A stretch of DNA of 64,000 bases from Klebsormidium nitens. Its lineage: Eukaryota > Streptophyta > Klebsormidiophyceae > Klebsormidiales > Klebsormidiaceae. The first letter of the stretch is position 1. Each line of letters opens with the position of its first letter. The stretch covers positions 65,118 to 129,117 of the forward strand of contig DF237089.1 in NCBI GenBank assembly GCA_000708835.1, read 5' to 3'. The position numbers and the translations under genes are program-made. Under the pieces are notes generated by a model that ran no database searches, had not been told where the DNA came from, and saw only the letters and a program-made list of their open reading frames with translations. Of the stretch, positions 1 through 11,219 are shown piece by piece.

Positions 1-229
1 CATGGAGTGGAATTTGCAGTGTTGTACTGGCGAGTCTCCACACCTTGTGTTGTTTGCCTGGTCGTGTGCCTCTGTCTAGAACTGATTGGGCTTGGGCCTT
101 GTTGTGTCTTGCGGAGTGTACAACAATTTCGGACCAGAGAATTCTGCGAATCTGTTTCTTTGAGTTCTCTGGTCGAGCGCGACACTTCAACCAGCCCCTT
201 CCTTCTAAGCAAACCATCTTCTTTTCCAG

Positions 230-3200
230 GTCGTATCGGAGGTTGCTCGGGTTGATGCATCCATGTCTACCTTCATCATGGTGCACACGTCCCTGGCCAT
301 GAGCACCATCGGTGAGCAACTGCCGCGGAAACACTACACATTCAGGCAGTGCCAAGGGAAATTCCGATGAGGCGCAGAATGTGGACAGGGCAACCACGGC
401 AATTGTTTTGTAGACAGTCTCATTCTTCCATCGGACCGATGAAACATGCCGCGGCGTTTTCTGTCTTATTACGGCTCGAACTTCGCACGTGTGAAGGCTG
501 AAAGGTGACAATGACACAACGACTGCTGTGTCAGTCGTTGAAAGATGCCGCACAGTAAAGTCATCGTTGTCCGCAGAGTCGTGGGTCCGTTCTGACGTCG
601 TCATTTCTTGATGCAGCGATGTTGGGGAGTGAAGAGCAGAAGCAGCGCTACCTGCCATCGCTGGCACGCCTGGACGGGGTTGCTTGCTGGGTGAGGAAAG
701 GGAACAACTTCAAAGGGGTGTCTCGTCTCTACTTTTCTACGAATGTTGCGGCCCTTGGAGAAGGTCTGGCACGAGTCGACTTTCATGAAAGTGCTTTCGA
801 TCTACATTCGGGAATCGTATACAACGAGGCTTCACGCCTCATCTTTCGACGATTCGAATAGATGTGTCTGTCATACTGCAGTTTAGCTTTCCCTCCCAGC
901 CGCAATTGTCTGAGCGCGGATCACACGTTTAGAAGCAGATTCTTTATCTGTCAACTACAACTGGGGTTCGAACGCCCAGCTCGTACCACTTGCAGGGTCT
1001 GACCGAGCCCGATTATGGAAGCGATGCAAGCTCCCTCAACACCACGGCAACGAGAGTGGAGGGCGGTTGGGTGCTCAATGGGCAGAAACGTTGGATAGGC
1101 AACAGCACCTTTGCTGACGTGGCAGTCATCTTTGCCCGAAGCAAAGTCGACAACCAGATCAACGGGTGAGGCCAACGACCGTGTCGCTGAGCGCTCCCTA
1201 GCATGATTTTACAGCCGGTGCTATCAAAAGACAGGCTTTCATCAAAGCCCAATTCACTCTCGTTAGGAGTGGCCTGGACCCCTTTTGTCGAAGTCGGCGT
1301 TGAGCTGACGGCTCAGCTGGAATAAGGTGCATGTTTCTGGGCCTCGAGAGAAGATGCTAACAGTGTCTTGGTGCACTTTGCCAGCTTTATCGTGAAGAAA
1401 GGCACGGCGGGCTACCGAGCAGAGAAGATGGAGAACAAGGTGGGCCCGCCTCTCGAACCTACAAAATGAACGTCGGCCGACAATCTTTCTGCGCCGATTC
1501 ATTTGCTGGTCCGATTCGTGCACTGTGAGATTTTAGAATTTTGTCTGCTTTTCGTAAGAATGCTGACGGGTTCTGCTTCGCAGATCGGGCTGCGGTGCGT
1601 CCAGAACGGTGACATCACGTTACAGAACGTCTTTGTACCGGACGAGGACCGCCTCACCGGCGTCAACTCCTTCAAAGACACCAACAAGGTGGGCACTGAG
1701 TATCGGTGCAAACTCTTGACAGCGTCCGGTCGAACCACTTACCTCCTGCCCTTCGCGGGATGTGCCAGCCTCTACACGTCACCTTTGCTACTGGGAAGGT
1801 GCTTCATCCCCACTTAGCTCTCATCAAAGGCAGAGGGGGCGCGGGGCGCTGTTTTCGCTTCTGTAAGCAACCTCGGTCACCCGAAGTTTCAAGAGGAAAC
1901 AGGTTGTGGCCCCTTCTCAAGCGGCCATGCGGGTCCCCTAAGATGACCAAACGAGAGTGGTGTTTTTTATTTGATCTCGTAATCTCCGTTGCAGGTGCTG
2001 GCGATGTCCCGCATCATGGTGGCCTGGCAGCCGGTCGGCATCGCCACGGGCATCTACGATATGTGCAACAGGTAAGGCGTGGGGCCAGATATGCGTTCCG
2101 AAAGTCGGTCTGGCAGGGACTGGCAAGGGTTGCGGGGTTCCTTCGAGTAGGACGCCCCGGTGCTAGGAAACAAAAGATTGGCCGCCTCTTTTACCTGAGC
2201 ATACTCGATTTCGTCTGATCAGCCCGCAGGCTCTTGACGCATCTGAGAGTTGACTTACTGGTTGATTGCACAGTTTTTGCATATTGACTGCTTTGTTCAT
2301 ACCTATCCGGCCAGCTGCGAGGAGACTGCGTCTTTGGAGTCCGTGTAAACGCACAGTCCCGTTCGACCGTGTGCCAATGTCCTGAAGGCGTGGCTTGACC
2401 GTCCCGCGTGCGTGCAGGTACTTGTCGGAGCGGCGGCAGTTCGGCGCGCCCCTGTCAGCGCTGCAGATCAACCAGGAGAAGCTGGTGCGCATGCTGGGCA
2501 ACGTGCAGGCCATGCAGATGATGGCCTGGCGCGTCAGCAAGCTCTACGATGACGGCACCATGACGCACGGCCAGGCCAGCCTCGCCAAGGTGCGCACTCC
2601 GCAGCCCGACCGCCCCCTTCGGAGGGCTGAATCCAGTAGGGGAATTGTGCTGGCTGACTGTGTCAGGGCTGCCTCCTCCAAGAAGTCCTCTTCACATTCC
2701 TGCTAGCGTGTCTCTTAGATTGACTGCCAATTGCAGTCTCGCTCGAGCGCTGTCATGGTGTCGGCCGGCCAGCCCCTTCCCTGCAGACGTGATGTTTCTA
2801 GTAGTAAACGCTCAAGCAATCATCCTCAAATGGTCAAGCAATCATCATCAATTGAAGACACAAGTCACAGCTAGTTCAATGTTTTGCGCACTGCAGATTA
2901 GCGTTTGTTAGTTGAATGATGCACTGGCTGCCATCTCGCTCCATGTCGCAGATTGGAAGGCGGGCTACTCAGCATAGGCACTAACGTCTGCCGTCTCTCG
3001 CAGGCCTTCAACACCCTCCGGTGTCGTGAGTGTGCGGCGCTGGGTCGGGAACTGCTCGGGGGCAACGGTATCCAGGTGGACTTCCACGTGGCCAAGGTCA
3101 GTCATGTGGCACCGCTCTCCTTATGCTGAAGACGGGGAGTCAACCCCCACATTCTTCGACGACTTTATTATCAGCCTTAAGGCAGATATCCTACCTATTA

Positions 3201-3643
3201 TACTTTCGAGAATGTCGGAAGTTCGCTAATCATGCAGAGTGCCCAGTTGGTCTGCAATGACTTCACGAGGACCGAGGAGTTGCTTGGCTGAGCAACATTG
3301 GCCGTACGTTAATGTGCGTCCATGCTTGTTCAGGCATTCTGCGACATTGAGCCCATCTACACCTACGAGGGGACGTACGAGGTAAAGAAACCATCCTTAT
3401 GAATGACATTGTCTTTGGCACACGTGTGCTGCCCGCTTGTGTGATGCCAAAGCCTGCGGATTTTCTTGCGGACTTTTAATCGTCAGATCAGCGCCTGCTA
3501 TGGCCTACGACTCTTCGAAGCAGCTTTCGCCTCTGCAAGGGCTGTAACACCAGGTTGTCTTGAGCTCGCAGGTGAACTCGCTGGTTGTCGGAAGAGAGGT
3601 CACAGGAGTCGCTGCCATCAGACCAGCAAAGAGTCGGAAGTGA
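230..3643 (+). CDS. ACX4: Acyl-CoA oxidase 4-like, short-chain (5' end outside window)
   Basis: Flavoenzyme of peroxisomal beta-oxidation that oxidises short-chain acyl-CoA to trans-2-enoyl-CoA with release of H2O2. Ten exons are visible: 230-311, 617-690, 996-1165, 1385-1439, 1584-1688, 1995-2071, 2418-2589, 3004-3096, 3334-3381, 3572-3643. Phases are continuous and all introns are GT-AG. The spliced protein (315 aa visible) follows plant ACX4 closely: [70 protein letters not shown] and the catalytic-Glu stretch IYTYEGTYE. Bases 1-229 read as intron, so the first exons lie upstream. The C-terminus reads AKSRK and then stop. Plant ACX4 ends in the PTS1 tripeptide SRL, so the targeting signal is altered here (see findings). 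Alternative: a mitochondrial acyl-CoA or glutaryl-CoA dehydrogenase. That family is related, but similarity to ACX4 is stronger throughout. Confidence 0.95.
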
Positions 3644-4731
3644 CGATAATGCATAGGGAAAGGTGACCTGTATATACTCCAGATTGTATCGTTCTGTCGG
3701 AGCTGCCGGCTGGCACCAGTGTTCATCTTCATTCTGGATAAAAGTTCCGTTGTCCTGGTGGCACAGCAATGCACCAAATATAAAAAGTGGAGTTGCCGTC
3801 TTCTGTGTTGAAAGCATAAGAATCATTGCAATGATTGAGGAACTTGTGTAGCGCCGATTCGAAAGCATTGCACTGCCGCCGAGCTGCATATTGATTATAC
3901 ACATAAGCTCATATTACTCAAAGTAGTTCTGTGATCCAAACTTGAAAGATATGTTTCAAAGCCCGGGTTTCACTCAGCCCGCGGCACTTGAATTTCTGAA
4001 TCTGATGGAGGTGTCGGAATTACCAGTACAGCATGCAGCGGCACATATGCAGCTAAGCATCGATCTGTATCCTCTTCTTGTGCTGGTAATTATCGGACAT
4101 GCGCGGCGCCCACGAATCAATCATGATGTGTGCAGGCTATATAGCACATCTATGTATGGATCGTCGTTCTCCATGTACGCCATGTCATTTCCGCGCATGC
4201 GTGCGCAAGTTATCAGAGGTCATGATGCAAGGGCAGGTTGTGATACGTGGCAATGTAACCCCATCTTTGGTGCCTACATACCGTGGCATTTCCCATGTTG
4301 GATCAATGCAACATCCAACAATGCCTTAGACAACACGATCAACCTCAGCCGGTGGCACTAACTTGAAGCTTGCTTGAGGACTCTGTAGCTCTCTCGTTAT
4401 GGAAGGAGGCGCGCATGTCGACCTTCACTTCAGACCTCAAAAACAAAGAGGGTCTTAATAGGCTGTGCGCGACTGATCAATTCAAAGCCCAATATAAAAG
4501 CGACGCACCTTGACAAGACCATTGAGAGCATTTCGACTCCGTGTAATCTGAATCCTATGCACTGTGCCTTCCCAGAGGCAGCGCTCTACAGATCGATGGA
4601 GGGATCTCGTTATATACACCTGCTTGACACCCGGGCATCACGAGGCGTCCGCCAGTACCAGTATAGAGGTCGCTCCGACGTGATCCTTGTCACCACTCTA
4701 ATCTTCCGTTGAAACGTTCCTGGCTACAGAT
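3644..4731. other. Convergent intergenic spacer with 3' UTRs
   Basis: About 1.1 kb between the stop codon of the acyl-CoA oxidase (+) and the last coding exon of the SET-domain gene (-). It must hold both 3' untranslated regions. The open frames here are short, have no recognisable family and lack convincing splice sites. I saw no RNA gene or repeat. Confidence 0.6.
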
Positions 4732-7700
4732 CTACAAGCCTGTCACATGAGAATGTTTCAATGAGAGGCGATATTGTGTGAGAGGCATTGTCTCAAGCAA
4801 AGGACACGCTGATATTTGACAACATTGCGGTTGCCGCAGTCCGCATTCGCGCCAAATGGACAGCATGCCCACTTGCAACCGAAAGGCGATGCAGCGGGAA
4901 GAGCCATGAGTGCCAAGCAAGCATATTGCAACTAGACTAGACAAAACCGGAGATACAGTAGGTGGCGTCGCACCTGGCTGCATGGCCGTCAGCTTTCCCC
5001 CGCATAGGGCGCTCCCGCAGTGGCACTCGAAGGCCTTGATAGGATGGTTTTCGTCTTCGAAGTCTATGCCTGAGACAAGATATGAAGGTGTCAGCAAGAG
5101 CTAACCAAATGCAGACACCAAGTACAGCACTTGCGCAGGTGAACCAGAACGAAGCTACCTCCTGAACCAACAGCAAACAACCACTGCAGATCCAAACGTC
5201 AGCAGCGAAAGTGGTCAGCATGACTCGACCCTGCCAACGGCGGTCGAGAGATGGAAGACAGAGGGCGCACGTGCGCAGCGCAGAGGTGCCAGCGTCGCTG
5301 ACCGTAGTCCCACGTCAGCTCGGTCCCGGCCTCCACGAAGCAGTTTGTAAAGAATGCGAGATGGTAGTAGTTGTGTTTCGGCCCCTCGATCTCCACTGGG
5401 ACGTCGATCAGCGTTGCGTCCTCACACCGATGGTTGAAGAACCTGCAGCCAGGAAACCGGGCCAAAGCAACTTGCTCAGTTGCTTGCATCGGAGAACGCA
5501 TACGTAGTTGCTTCCTGACTAGGAAGAATGCAAGCACGCCGGCCAGTCTCCTCCAAGCACAGTCTGCCGCTAAATATTAGTTCGTCAAACAGGGGAAAGA
5601 ACACGAAGTGCAAGAAGCAAGCGTGGTTCGCAAGACGGGTTAACAAGGTGGGTTACGGTGAGTGCCCGACCTGGCGACGTTCCCTAGCTTTGTGGCGTCC
5701 AGGCACAGCCCCGTTTTGTTGTCGATGCAGTCCTCAGTGACCGGGCACGCATTCAGCTCGGTTGGGAAGTGCTTCTTCTCGTTTCCCAGTGCCCGGTTTC
5801 TCGTGTCCAGTTCGTCCGTCGTTAGTATCTCCCCCACATACTCGCAGACGAAAGTGCCCGCGGGAAGGTCTTGTAGGCACCGCACGGCCCACCCTTTGCC
5901 CACCGCCCAAAAGACCTACAATATCCAAAGTCCCGGTCAGTGAAGTAGTGCAATGTGCGTAGATAAACGGGCGGTAGAGGAAGCCTGCTTCGAAGAGAAG
6001 CGTGGTGCCGGGAGGAGAAGGGTCGCATCGTCTTGCTATTTGCCAGCTTCTCAACAACCGCAGGGCCGAGAAAAACGCCAAAAGCGTTGCTGCGCAGGCA
6101 GACTCATACGAAAGCCCACGTGTCCAGATCACGAAAGCCCACTGAAATTATCCGGCATCTTTTGCAACAAACGTCTAGACCAAGACGGACGGAAAAACGA
6201 GCGACAAACCAGCTCCTACTCCCACAGCATGTCTTAAAAAGGTGTTGTCAGAAAACAGAACAACAATTCCTGACCTCCAGCTTGACCGCGATGCCCCGCT
6301 GGACCACCCGGTTGCCGCACGAGGTGTGACAGAGGCACTTGATGGAGCACTCCTTGATGAACATGCGGTGGCCCTCACAGGGGGGCACAGTCTGCGTGAG
6401 CCGCTCCTCTGGCTTCATCTGCACATACGACCTGAGGCAGTCAACCACCCGCTGACGTGGCACTGGCCGACGAGAATAGCTTGCTCCGTCTCAATTTGCT
6501 CAGTCTGCATTACACTGTCAAAGGGACGCTGTTGTTTGTCAACAATTTCCGACTTGCTGGGTTGCTGGGAAAACCAGCCTCTTGATCTCTTGAAGCTTTC
6601 TCTACTGAATGGACGCCCGTGAACCTTGTTGTGCTTTTAGAATTAACTCTCCATGGTCAGACTCCGGGAATACAAAAATCACTAACGTCCCTAACCGCAT
6701 GCCTTCGAGCAGTACGATGATTGGCAGAAGCGCCAAATGCGTAGCACAGGAATGCCAGAATATGAAAAATAACATGCCTCCCGACTCTGCCGTTAAGTAA
6801 GGGGAGCACCGTTCTGCACGGACCGCCTGCCAGTGACGTCTTTATTAAAAAGCTGGTCGTGTATGGAAAGCGTGGGCGTACCTTAGCCTTCTGGGTGAGG
6901 CAGACGCCGGGACAGAACATCATGTCCATCTGTAACGAGAATCAGGATTAGGGTAAGCCTGCAGAGCGGCAGCGATTGCAGCCACCGAAGGACGATTGGT
7001 GGGTCCACCGGAGGACTTCAAAGAGAGCCAATCATTAGGAGAGGGGCAGGACGGGGCAGAGATCATCCTTCAGATGTTTAGCTGCTTGCCCGATTACCTA
7101 TTACAGGTTGAAAGCAGGCATGGAACACGTCGACAGCGAAATCTCAATTTTCAACAACCGGAATTACCGTTGAATTGGAAGGACCAAATGGGTGCCAGGA
7201 TTAAAACGTCCGTGCTTCGCCACACCAGCCCACCTGTTTCTGGAGGAAGGCGCCGTCGAGGCAGCCGTTCTTGTTATAAGCGTAGCATCCGCGCGTGTCG
7301 ACCGTGCAGCCGCAGGGGACTTCGGCATCCAGGCAGTTTCCCTCGCAGTCGCACTGCGCGTTGTCAGGTAGCAGGGCCAAGCAGCTCGGAGCATGCGGCT
7401 GGGCGTCCTGAGAGAGAGCGAGACGGGGTTTTTGATACGGAGCCAAACGTGAAGCAGCCGAGCTAACAACTGTTTGAGCAAAAGCGGAAGGAAAAAGGAC
7501 TTGGCTAAGAAGACAGAGCCTTGATTGTAGCAGGCAACCGCGTATTCGGGACGACATCCGGCAGCTTGCGTCTTCCAGAAAGCAGGTTCGGAACGTTTTT
7601 GTGCATTTGAATACCTGTTAAAATCAAAATGAAAGGCTTAGTAAAAGAAGAGTGCTCTGCTCTCTTTTCAAAGAAACACACCAAGGGTGCCCTCTGCGCA

Positions 7701-10700
7701 GGTTGTCAACACAAGATCTCGGTGCGCGGACTCGGAAGAGAGCTTCCAGCGCGCACGTTAAAGCAAACCTCCCCCATTGAGAAACTCCAGAGAGCTCAGT
7801 TGAAGGCGCAGGGACAGCTCGCTATTGGACGGCTGCGGCAACGACTAAATACCCCAACCCTCGCTGCGCTCACCTCGTAGACCCTTGACTCCCGCATGTA
7901 GCGAAACCCTTTGGGAAGCCCTTCGTCGTTTACCCCGTTCACACAGCGGATCTTGTGCCTTTCCAGCCCCCGGGAAACGTCCTCCGACACGACCCGTTCT
8001 GCTCCAGCCCCAGTGCCCTCCCCCTCCACAAGAGCAGTCGCCCCAACCCCCCCCTGCCACTTTTTCAGGCCGTTGTCACCAGTTGCATGCACACCCGTTC
8101 CACGCTCGACGCCTTCATCCTTGATTGCAATGCACCTCACATCTGCTAAAGGCGCCGCCCGTCTCTCTTCCACCCTGCCTGCTTTATGCGGCCCCTTCTT
8201 CTCGTCGCGCTTTTTTTTGTCCGACGCCTTGACTATCGCGTTCAGGCTCTTGTGCTTGCTGGTGCGCGGCTTCGACTCCATCCCCGGACCCCAGATCTCC
8301 TTGTTGGCTTTCGCTGGTTCTTCAATCCCGACTCCCACCGCGCCTTTCTCGTCTCCTCCATAGCCCTTATCCCCCGCTTCCCGACCGCTCTGCTTTTCAA
8401 CGAAGCGCTTTTCTGCCGGCTTGATCTCTCTTTCCACCATAACCGTCGTACGTACTGCCGGCGTTGTCTCCCCTACTTTCCGGATCCGCTTCAGCTTCCT
8501 CCTTCCTCCCTCCTCCTCCATGCCGAACCCGCTTCCTTCACCCGCGTCCGCTCCTCTGGCCTCCTGTGCCGGGGCAAGGGCGTGGTTCTCCCGACTCAAA
8601 AGCGCATTGCTTTCAACAGAACCCGCTCTCACCCCCAAAGGCTGCTCCTCTGATTTTCTCTGTAACATAACTTCCCCGTTAGCTACTTTACGACTGAGCT
8701 CTCCTCCCCTGTGAGCGGCGGATTCTAAACCGTCCGCCTTCCTATTTTCTAACGACAAGCCCTCCCTTCTCAGTGCAACCGAGTCGTCGGCTTCATTCCT
8801 ACCTCCAAGAAAGGGCTCCCCCAAGGTGGCGCCTCCTCTTTCGACACCCGCTTGCTGCCCCCCGTTGTAACCGGGTCTTTCCAACCCTCCAGGTTGGCTC
8901 GACCCTACTTCGTGCAGTTTTTTCAGCGCCTGCTCTAGCGCTCCGCCTCGGGACCCCTCCGGGCCTCTTGTTGGGCTCCGCAGCCCCGCAGAGTTACCAC
9001 ATACATCGCGCTCCACTTCCATCCGTTTTGAGCCCCCTGCTGACACTGCCTGCGGGCCGGCGCCCGCTTTATCAAAAGCCTTCTCTGCCCCGCTACCTTC
9101 TCTTCTTTCTGGCACGTCCGCAGACGCAGCCCCATCCACGCTCTGCTGACCCGGCCGCAATGCGCCCGCTTTCGCGGGCAGCTCCGCTTGGTGCTCGAGC
9201 GCGCGCCTCCGCTTCCGCTGCGATTCCTCCGTGGCTTCCTGGCTCTTCTTCACTAGCGACGCGTGCTGCGGGAGGCTGCTCGTCGACTCCAGCAACTGGG
9301 CGCCCCGCCGGTGTTTCTCCCATCTTCCCGAGGTGGCCCCGACCGAGTTCGGTGTGCTGTCTAGCAGGGGGCCATTTGACGACTGGGGATCTGGAGGGTG
9401 AGAGGGGAGGGCTGGTTCGCCCCGCAAGGACGGAGAGACTATGTCGGACAGGTGGGGGGACCGGAGGCCGTGAGGGGACACTATGCGCGCCGCCTGTCGG
9501 GTGACGTCATCAATCACAGCCTGCTGGTCAGGAGTCGCACTTGGTACCGGTTCTGGCAGACCGCCCTTTCTGTGCAGCCCGTTTGTGTGACCCCGGGGCG
9601 AGAGGGGTCTAGCAGCTCGTTTGAGCGGTTCCGCGGAAGAGTGACTGGAAGAGCGTTCAGGATGATTGCCGGTTTCGGAATGGGTGGGGCGCCTGGGGCT
9701 GGTTGTACCCCTGGAAGGAACGGATCCACCGCTGGGCTGAGGCGGCCAGTCGAATGGCAGTTCTGCATGGGACATAATTGAGGTTCAAGGCACCTCCAAT
9801 ACACAACATAAGTACGACCGATGTAGAGCCTCAGCACAGCGAAAGCACGACTATACAAAAGGGCCCAGGAAATCAATAATTCCTGCTTCATGCTGCTTCA
9901 CAGGGCCTGGAATTAAAGTTGAACTTTCCTCAAGTTTCGAGCATCGAGTGCATGGCTCCTTTGCTGCCACTCAATGTGCTTAAGAGAGGCTACCAACAGG
10001 CAAACCGGCAGGAATCACTTACCAAACGAAACTTGTGCGGGAGGGCTGGGTCGAGTTGGGTCCTGATCAATGTACTTGATGACCTCAGCCCAAAGGCCGT
10101 CTGGGTCCTGATCACTGCCCTTGATGAGATCCCACACCCCAGGCAGGCCTCCATAGTTCTGGAACAACAGATCGACAAGTTGCAACAACGTCAGCCTTTG
10201 CCAAGTTGGTTGCCAGTCCAAACAGATTGGGGCTGCACCGAACAATTGTAATGAGCCTTAGGTGGTTGATTGGCTAGTGCGTGTGTAGATGCTGGTTGAG
10301 GCCCACGCAAACTTGAGACCCTTGCAGTGATTGCCAGGATCCTTCCGGGGAAGAAAGCACTTTTTGTTGGCTTCATCAAGATCAGACCAGAATCTTGCCC
10401 TCCTACGCTCAAGGAAACGAAGAACGTCCGGTTCTACAGTCCATTCACCTGATATATCTCTGCGAGTACACGGCGCAAATACTCCAATGGGACTGCCATA
10501 AGGTCGCACAGCACCTCCGCCTCTGCCAGCTGCGCCTCGCTGGGACCACTCTTGGCCCCATCCGTATCCATGAGCTTGGCCTTCTTTGATTGCTTGCCCT
10601 CCAAAAGCTCCCTTACTTTCTTGTAGTTCTGGGCCTTGATTGTCGTCCATGCCTCCTCCCGGCCATATTGCTGTGGACCAAAATAGTGCTGAGTTAGATA

Positions 10701-11219
10701 TGCTGGCAATCAAGTCCCTGCCAATTTGAATGTGGAAATTATCCTCGCGGTCTCCGTTCAGGATGCAGCTACTATGTGCATAATAACCTTTCAGCTGAAA
10801 GAAAATGTCTCTTACCATGACTGCACGTATCCTGCGATCTAGACGCGTTCTTAGTCTGAGGTTAGGGCAAATCGCCTGCAACATTAGGCAGATGATAAGG
10901 AGAGACGTTCAACCACTGGCAGATTGCAGGGCTTTGAGTTTTGATTTGGATACCTAGTGAAAGTAACAAAACCTCGAACAGAAACAGCTCCACAGGTCTT
11001 CTTCGCACTGAAAAACAACTAATCATGTAACAAGAGACAGAGTATCCAACGTGTGCCAGTCATCAAAGGGTGTCAGCGAGCTTCCTTTCTACTCACAGAG
11101 TACAAAGTATCCAGGCAGTCCAGGATGGCTGCCTGGGAGACCCCGGGCTCTCGAAGGGCGCCCACCGCTTCTCTGCATTCAGGCCTCTCCTCAAACTTTG
11201 GTGCCGTCGCCCGTGTCAT
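4732..11219 (-). CDS. SUVR: SUVR-type histone H3K9 methyltransferase with WIYLD-like, pre-SET, SET and post-SET regions
   Basis: Probable nuclear histone-lysine methyltransferase of the plant SUVR1/2/4 group. SUVR4 uses a ubiquitin-binding WIYLD domain and methylates H3K9 at transposons. Exons in gene order: 11219-11097, 10670-10449, 10158-10023, 9762-7874, 7407-7234, 6929-6882, 6451-6275, 5915-5671, 5442-5303, 5069-4732. Together they give 1163 codons with unbroken phase. Residues 12-70 and 90-150 resemble WIYLD. Residues 162-790 are a disordered Ser/Pro/Arg/Glu-rich exon of 1.9 kb. The pre-SET starts with the Cys-rich stretch CDCEGNC and continues through FIKECSIKCLCHTSCGNRV. The SET domain has GKGWAVRCLQDLPAGTFVCE, the AdoMet-site motif FFNHRCEDA and the catalytic-face ELTWDY. 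The post-SET reads ECHCGSALC. The start is the first ATG before the first WIYLD; an acceptor just upstream suggests a 5' UTR exon. The ~90 residues after the post-SET are unconserved, so the 3' end could differ. Confidence 0.92.

Noticed and set aside
7885-9781. Several plus-strand frames of 60-240 codons, Pro/Ser/Leu-rich
   Set aside because: They are antisense to the 1.9-kb disordered exon of the SUVR gene; high GC and a biased repeat of Ser/Pro/Arg codons keep the opposite frames open.
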